Assembly: GCA_005884305.1 (NCBI GenBank)
Contig: VAYL01000065.1
Span: 1-6,822, forward strand
Direction: 5' to 3'
DNA: 6,822 bases
From: Actinomycetota bacterium
GTDB taxonomy: Bacteria; Actinomycetota; Thermoleophilia; Solirubrobacterales; 70-9
This document shows, one piece after another, positions 5,580 to 6,822 of this stretch. Numbering within the stretch: the stretch's first letter is position 1; each line of letters opens with the position of its first letter. The position numbers and the translations under genes are program-made. Under the pieces are notes generated by a model. The model ran no database searches, was not told the DNA's origin, and worked only from the letters and a program-made list of their open reading frames with translations.

Positions 5580-6730
5580 GCGGCGAGGGGATCATCCCCC
5601 TCGCGCGCCCTGACCTCGGTCCGCGCGAGGAGGAGCTGGTGCTCGAGGCGCTGCGGTCGGGGCGGCTGTCGCTCGGCCCGATGCTCGAGCGGTTCGAGCG
5701 CGACTTCGCGGCTTGGATCGGGACCGATGACGCTGTTGCCATCTCGTCGGGAACGACGGCGCTTCATCTGGGCGTTCGCGCGCTTGGCTGGGGCCCGGGC
5801 GACGAGGTGGTCACGAGCCCGTTCAGCTTCGTCTCCTCCGCCAACTGCCTGCTGTACGAGGACGCCGTACCCGTCTTTTGCGACATCGACCCGGTGACGC
5901 TGAACATGGACCCGAGCGCCGCTGCGGCGGCCGTGACCGAGCGGACTTCCGGGCTCCTGCCGGTGCACATCTTCGGCTGCGCGGCTGCCATGCCGGAACT
6001 GGAGCGGCTTGCCGCCAATCGCGGGCTGGGAGTCCTCGAGGACGCGGCGGAGGCCACGGGCGCAGTGGACGCCGAGGGCATCAAGGTCGGCACGCGCGGC
6101 AACATCGCGATCTTCGGCTTCTATCCAAACAAGCAGCTCGTGACCGGCGAGGGCGGCATGGCGATCCCGTCGGATCGGGATGTCGCTGCGCTCATGCGGA
6201 GCGAGCGGAATCAAGGGCGCGCCGAGATGGGCTGGCTCGCCCACGAGCGGCTGGGCTTCAACTACCGGATCACGGATCTCCAGGCCGCGCTCGGGATCGC
6301 ACAGGTCGAGCGCGCGGATGCGCTCATTGCCGAGCGGACACGGGTCGCGCAGCTCTACGCACAGGCGTTGGAGCCGCTCGGCGCCGCCCCGGCCGGGCAA
6401 GGGGATCCGGAGGGATTGATTCTCCTTTCCGCCGATCAGGGCCTTGCGCGGCGGAGCTGGTTCGTCTACGTGGTGCAGCTGCCGGCGGGTGCGGATCGGG
6501 ATGGGGTGATCGCGGCGCTCGCCGAGCGTGGCATTGACTCCAAGACGTATCTGCCGTCCATCCACCTGATGCCGCACTTCCGCGAGCGGTTCGGCTTCCG
6601 GGAGGGGCAGCTCCCGATCGCCGAGGCGGTGTCCAACCGCTCGCTCGCGCTGCCGTTCTTCACCGCGATGGGGGAGACGGAGGTGGAGCGCGTTGCGGCG
6701 GCGCTCGCGGAGGCGCTCGGCCGCCCCTAG
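5576..6730 (+). CDS. DegT/DnrJ/EryC1/StrS-family PLP aminotransferase
   Basis: From GTG 5576 the protein has 384 residues, the usual size for this sugar-aminotransferase family. It opens with IPLARPDLGPREEELV, the family N-terminus. SSGTTALHLG (57-66) binds the PLP phosphate; SPFSFVSSAN spans 81-90; Asp156 in LEDAAEA pairs with the PLP nitrogen; and catalytic Lys186 sits in FYPNKQLVTGEGG. FNYRITDLQAALG (228-240) is the family dimer/active-site block. Members aminate keto-sugar nucleotides for surface glycans, antibiotics or cofactors, so the substrate here is unknown. A probable sugar epimerase converges at its 3' end, supporting nucleotide-sugar chemistry over branched-chain metabolism. The frame is open further upstream inside cimA, but homology begins right after 5576. 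No Shine-Dalgarno precedes the GTG, so coupling or a leaderless message is possible. Confidence 0.9.
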   Translation: MSGEGIIPLARPDLGPREEELVLEALRSGRLSLGPMLERFERDFAAWIGTDDAVAISSGTTALHLGVRALGWGPGDEVVTSPFSFVSSANCLLYEDAVPVFCDIDPVTLNMDPSAAAAAVTERTSGLLPVHIFGCAAAMPELERLAANRGLGVLEDAAEATGAVDAEGIKVGTRGNIAIFGFYPNKQLVTGEGGMAIPSDRDVAALMRSERNQGRAEMGWLAHERLGFNYRITDLQAALGIAQVERADALIAERTRVAQLYAQALEPLGAAPAGQGDPEGLILLSADQGLARRSWFVYVVQLPAGADRDGVIAALAERGIDSKTYLPSIHLMPHFRERFGFREGQLPIAEAVSNRSLALPFFTAMGETEVERVAAALAEALGRP

Positions 6731-6738
6731 AGGCGGCC
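6719..6738. terminator. candidate bidirectional hairpin over the convergent stop codons
   Basis: GGCCGCC (6719-6725) and GGCGGCC (6732-6738) are perfect seven-base inverted arms around the loop CCTAGA, which holds the stop codons of both converging genes. Stem composition and position suit a shared terminator. Neither side has a T-run, so it would be a non-canonical terminator. The arms also encode the two C-termini, so some bias from codon use is possible. Confidence 0.45.
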
Positions 6739-6822
6739 TGAGTCGGCCATCCAGCGCACTGTCCGAGCCACACCCTCCTGAAGCGGCGTGAACCCGACGC
6801 CCAGCTCCGTGCGCGCCTTCTC
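6727..6822 (-). CDS. probable NAD-dependent epimerase/dehydratase (extended SDR), C-terminal end
   Basis: On the - strand the frame is open from the window edge (6822) to TAG at 6729-6727, giving 31 residues that begin EKARTELGVGFTPLQEGVAR and end RWMADSGRL. The pattern K-A-x-x-E-L-G followed by T/R-P-L-x-E-G-(2-3 residues)-T-V-x-W is the usual C-terminal signature of extended short-chain dehydrogenases such as sugar-nucleotide epimerases, HpnA-like hopanoid-associated epimerases and dihydroflavonol-reductase-like proteins. The catalytic parts lie beyond the window, so the subfamily cannot be chosen. Its stop shares CTAG with the stop of the aminotransferase on the other strand, and the adjacency hints at shared nucleotide-sugar metabolism. 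Confidence 0.65.
   Translation of the reverse strand, partial: EKARTELGVGFTPLQEGVARTVRWMADSGRL

Noticed and set aside
5492..6577. 361-codon - strand frame opposite the DegT gene
   Set aside because: Shadow of the aminotransferase; no motifs, and the opposite strand encodes a complete PLP enzyme.
1..6822. Mobile elements, CRISPR arrays, tRNA or rRNA genes
   Set aside because: No transposase, terminal repeats, spaced repeats or tRNA-like cloverleaf was seen; almost all sequence is accounted for by genes.

Overview
The window is a dense, high-GC (about two-thirds G+C by eye) bacterial stretch for branched-chain amino acid synthesis. Six genes and one gene fragment run on the + strand, and one gene fragment enters at the right edge on the - strand. 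GC-rich third positions, frequent GTG/TTG starts and the style of the LeuD, CimA and DegT proteins suggest an actinobacterium. Thermoleophilia-like Actinomycetota is my best guess, but this is inference from appearance only.

Layout: (1) 1-2800 is a tightly packed leu block: the 3' end of leuC, leuD, a Tam-like SAM methyltransferase, and leuB. Adjacent genes are joined by ATGA or GTGA start/stop overlaps, so the methyltransferase is locked between leuD and leuB. (2) 2801-2836 is a short gap with a candidate promoter and an excellent Shine-Dalgarno sequence in front of ilvE. (3) ilvE ends at 3769. A 122-base gap before cimA holds a 17-codon ORF with three Ile codons and two abutting strong hairpins, a possible attenuation leader. 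(4) cimA starts at a TTG at 3892 and ends at 5508. (5) A 67-base gap of lower GC precedes a DegT/DnrJ/EryC1-family aminotransferase (5576-6730). (6) The last 31 codons of a probable extended-SDR sugar epimerase converge from the - strand. The two stop codons share one CTAG, inside a perfect inverted repeat.

How the genes fit together: CimA condenses pyruvate and acetyl-CoA to (R)-citramalate. LeuCD and LeuB act on both isopropylmalate (leucine) and methylmalate (isoleucine via 2-oxobutyrate). IlvE performs the final transamination. The cluster therefore reads as a combined leucine and threonine-independent isoleucine module. leuA is not visible and may lie upstream. The aminotransferase and SDR at the right belong to a different theme, probably nucleotide-sugar or cell-surface glycan chemistry.

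Most worth a second look: the Tam-like methyltransferase inside the leu operon (yeast Tmt1, a relative, methylates 3-isopropylmalate); an apparent one-base deletion at the leuD 5' end; the Ile-codon mini-ORF and tandem hairpins before cimA; and three stop codons each sitting in a hairpin loop. No mobile element, CRISPR array, tRNA or rRNA was seen.
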